Origin: Clostridia bacterium
GTDB lineage: Bacteria > Bacillota > Clostridia > Christensenellales > Aristaeellaceae
Length of the DNA: 64,000 nucleotides
Direction of reading: 5' to 3'
Assembly (NCBI GenBank): GCA_017512905.1
Contig: JAFWEL010000130.1
Coordinates: 1 to 64,000 of the forward strand
Positions 62,798-64,000 of this stretch are shown piece by piece (position 1 is the stretch's first letter; each line of letters opens with the position of its first letter). A program made the position numbers and the translations under genes. The notes under the pieces are model-generated. The model searched no databases and was not told the DNA's origin. It saw nothing but the letters and a program-made list of their open reading frames with translations.

Positions 62798-64000
62798 TTA
62801 TTCTGCCGACATCGTCGCCGCGCTCCAGCCTGCCAGCGCACCGGTGGAGAAGGCAATCTGCAGGTTGAAGCCCCCTGTGGCCGCGTCAACGTCCATCAGC
62901 TCGCCGCAGAAGTACAGATTGCGAACACACTTACTCTGCATGGTGGACGGGTTGATCAGCTTCACATTGACACCGCCGCGGGTGATGATCGCTTCGTTGA
63001 AGCCGCCGAGCGCTTTCGGGTGCAGCTCAATGCCCTTGATGGTCTTCAGGAGCGTGGCGCGCTGTTGGGCCGTGATGCCATTGACGGGCATCGTCGGCGA
63101 CAGACCGGCCAGCCGGATCAGCTGCTCCGCCAGGCTGCGCGGCGCGAGGCCGTCCACGACGCTGCCCAGCTGCTTGCGAGACATCTCCTTGAAATCCCGG
63201 AGCAATCGGCTGTCCAGCGTCTGCGCGTCCAGGGCGGGTTTCAGGTCGATGGCCATGCGCACCGCGGACAGGTCCTCCGGCAGCAGGCTCGAAAGCGTCA
63301 GCGCCAGCGGGCCGGATATGCCCGTATGGGTAAACAACATCTCCCCCATCTGGCTGTACAGTCGCTTTTCCTTCTTACCGCCGGTCGTGAAGGCCGACAG
63401 CGTGACGTTTTTCAGGGTCAGTCCCGCTAGGGTGCCGGGCCAGCTCTCCACCGTGTCGATGGACACCAGCGCGGGCAGTGTCGCGGTGACGTCATGCCCG
63501 GTTTCCCTGGCCATGGCATGGCCGTCGCCGGTGGAACCCGTGGAGGGATAGCTCATGCCGCCGGTGGCCAGTATGACGGCATCCGCGAACAAGCTGTCTC
63601 CATCCTCCAGCGCGACGCCCACAGCGCATCCGTCTTCGATGAGCACCCGTGCCACGCGGGTATTCAGACGAACGTTCACGCCCGCGCGATCAAGCCCCCG
63701 CTTCAGGGCGGCGATGATGTCGCTGGACTTGTCGGAGACCGGGAAAACGCGGTTGCCCCGTTCCACCTTGAGCGGCACACCCAGCTCCTCCACCAGCGCC
63801 ATCAGCCCGTTGTTGTCCAGTCGGGCGAAGGCGGCGTAAAGAAAGCGGGGATTGCGGAAGATGTTGCGCTGGTACTGCTCCATATCCGAGGCGTTGGTGA
63901 CATTGCAGCGCCCCTTCCCGGTGATGTACAGCTTTTTCCCCAGCTTTTCGTTGCGCTCCAGCAATGTCACCCGGGCGCCGTTTCGCGCCGCGTACATCGC
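62798..64000 (-). CDS. HI0933/YhiN-type FAD-binding oxidoreductase (partial)
   Basis: About 400 residues are visible; the start and the first part of the dinucleotide fold lie right of the window. LLERNEKLGKKLYITGKGRCNVTN, ATGGMSYPSTGSTGDG and the C-terminal GELMDVDAATGGFNLQIAFSTG mark the family. These flavoproteins are widespread but mostly uncharacterised; one relative (BaiN) acts on bile acids. Confidence 0.88.
   Translation of the reverse strand, partial: AMYAARNGARVTLLERNEKLGKKLYITGKGRCNVTNASDMEQYQRNIFRNPRFLYAAFARLDNNGLMALVEELGVPLKVERGNRVFPVSDKSSDIIAALKRGLDRAGVNVRLNTRVARVLIEDGCAVGVALEDGDSLFADAVILATGGMSYPSTGSTGDGHAMARETGHDVTATLPALVSIDTVESWPGTLAGLTLKNVTLSAFTTGGKKEKRLYSQMGEMLFTHTGISGPLALTLSSLLPEDLSAVRMAIDLKPALDAQTLDSRLLRDFKEMSRKQLGSVVDGLAPRSLAEQLIRLAGLSPTMPVNGITAQQRATLLKTIKGIELHPKALGGFNEAIITRGGVNVKLINPSTMQSKCVRNLYFCGELMDVDAATGGFNLQIAFSTGALAGWSAATMSAE

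Noticed and set aside
1..64000. CRISPR arrays, rRNA genes, insertion sequences
   Set aside because: I looked for regular short repeats, rRNA-like stretches and transposase motifs and saw none.

Overview
The right-hand two thirds of the window (about 20.5-64 kb) is chromosome of a GC-rich, anaerobic, endospore-forming Clostridia-type Firmicute. The signs are spoIIAA-spoIIAB-sigF, a gerA-type germinant receptor operon, the end of spoVT, the ctsR-mcsA-mcsB-clpC operon, and a flavodiiron/rubredoxin oxygen-defence protein. I cannot name the genus from sequence alone. The left third (1 to about 19.99 kb) is the right end of an integrated phage-like element. It carries a replication and nucleotide-metabolism operon read left to right, and a large serine integrase at its right edge. 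No terminase, capsid or tail genes are visible; if present they lie left of the window.

The element is genetically recoded. Thirteen of its genes (AAA ATPase, SSB, sigma-like factor, primase-helicase, PD-(D/E)XK nuclease, DnaE polymerase, RemA-like protein, ThyX, NrdD, FTR-like protein, NrdG, Nudix, RuvC) are broken by in-frame TAG codons, 25 in total, and by nothing else: no in-frame TAA, TGA or frameshift. No gene of the element clearly ends in TAG, whereas at least five host genes in the window do. Between dnaE and the remA-like gene lies a class II tRNA of the leucine type with a CUA anticodon (11097-11181). At conserved positions in several families the TAG falls where leucine or another aliphatic residue is expected. 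The reading that fits everything is UAG = Leu, which differs from the UAG = Gln usually reported for recoded gut phages. In nine of the thirteen genes the first TAG is within the first 27 codons, so without the suppressor tRNA these genes would give only short peptides. That suggests a translational gate on replication. The integrase and the leftmost genes have no TAG.

Layout: 1-1.5 kb, small unknown genes; 1.5-2.1 kb, terminators, a broken gene and a strong promoter; 2.1-7.7 kb, ATPase, SSB, sigma-like factor, primase-helicase (with an intein in its Walker A) and nuclease; 7.7-11.2 kb, small membrane protein, PHP-DnaE polymerase and suppressor tRNA; 11.2-17.8 kb, RemA-like protein, ThyX, glutaredoxin, intein-containing NrdD, FTR-like protein, NrdG, Nudix, DUF5664-like protein and RuvC; 17.8-20.5 kb, an AT-rich gap, a small gene and the integrase. 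The integrase reads in frame into the 3' part of host spoVT, which marks the attachment site.

Host layout: mazG-hup, rqcP-ispDF-mtnN, ctsR-mcsA-mcsB-clpC, then a convergent class A penicillin-binding protein. Next come an ftsH paralogue, spoIIAA-spoIIAB-sigF and a convergent lysA. A long RNA-modification and DNA-repair operon follows (two radical-SAM-linked genes, rng, miaB, ylbF, mutS, mutL, miaA, metal-binding lipoprotein, rnhA). A leftward block carries a tyrosine recombinase, several unknown proteins, a J-domain protein and radA. The window closes with a degenerate phosphoesterase, gerA-gerB-gerC, a flavodiiron fusion protein and a partial flavoprotein.
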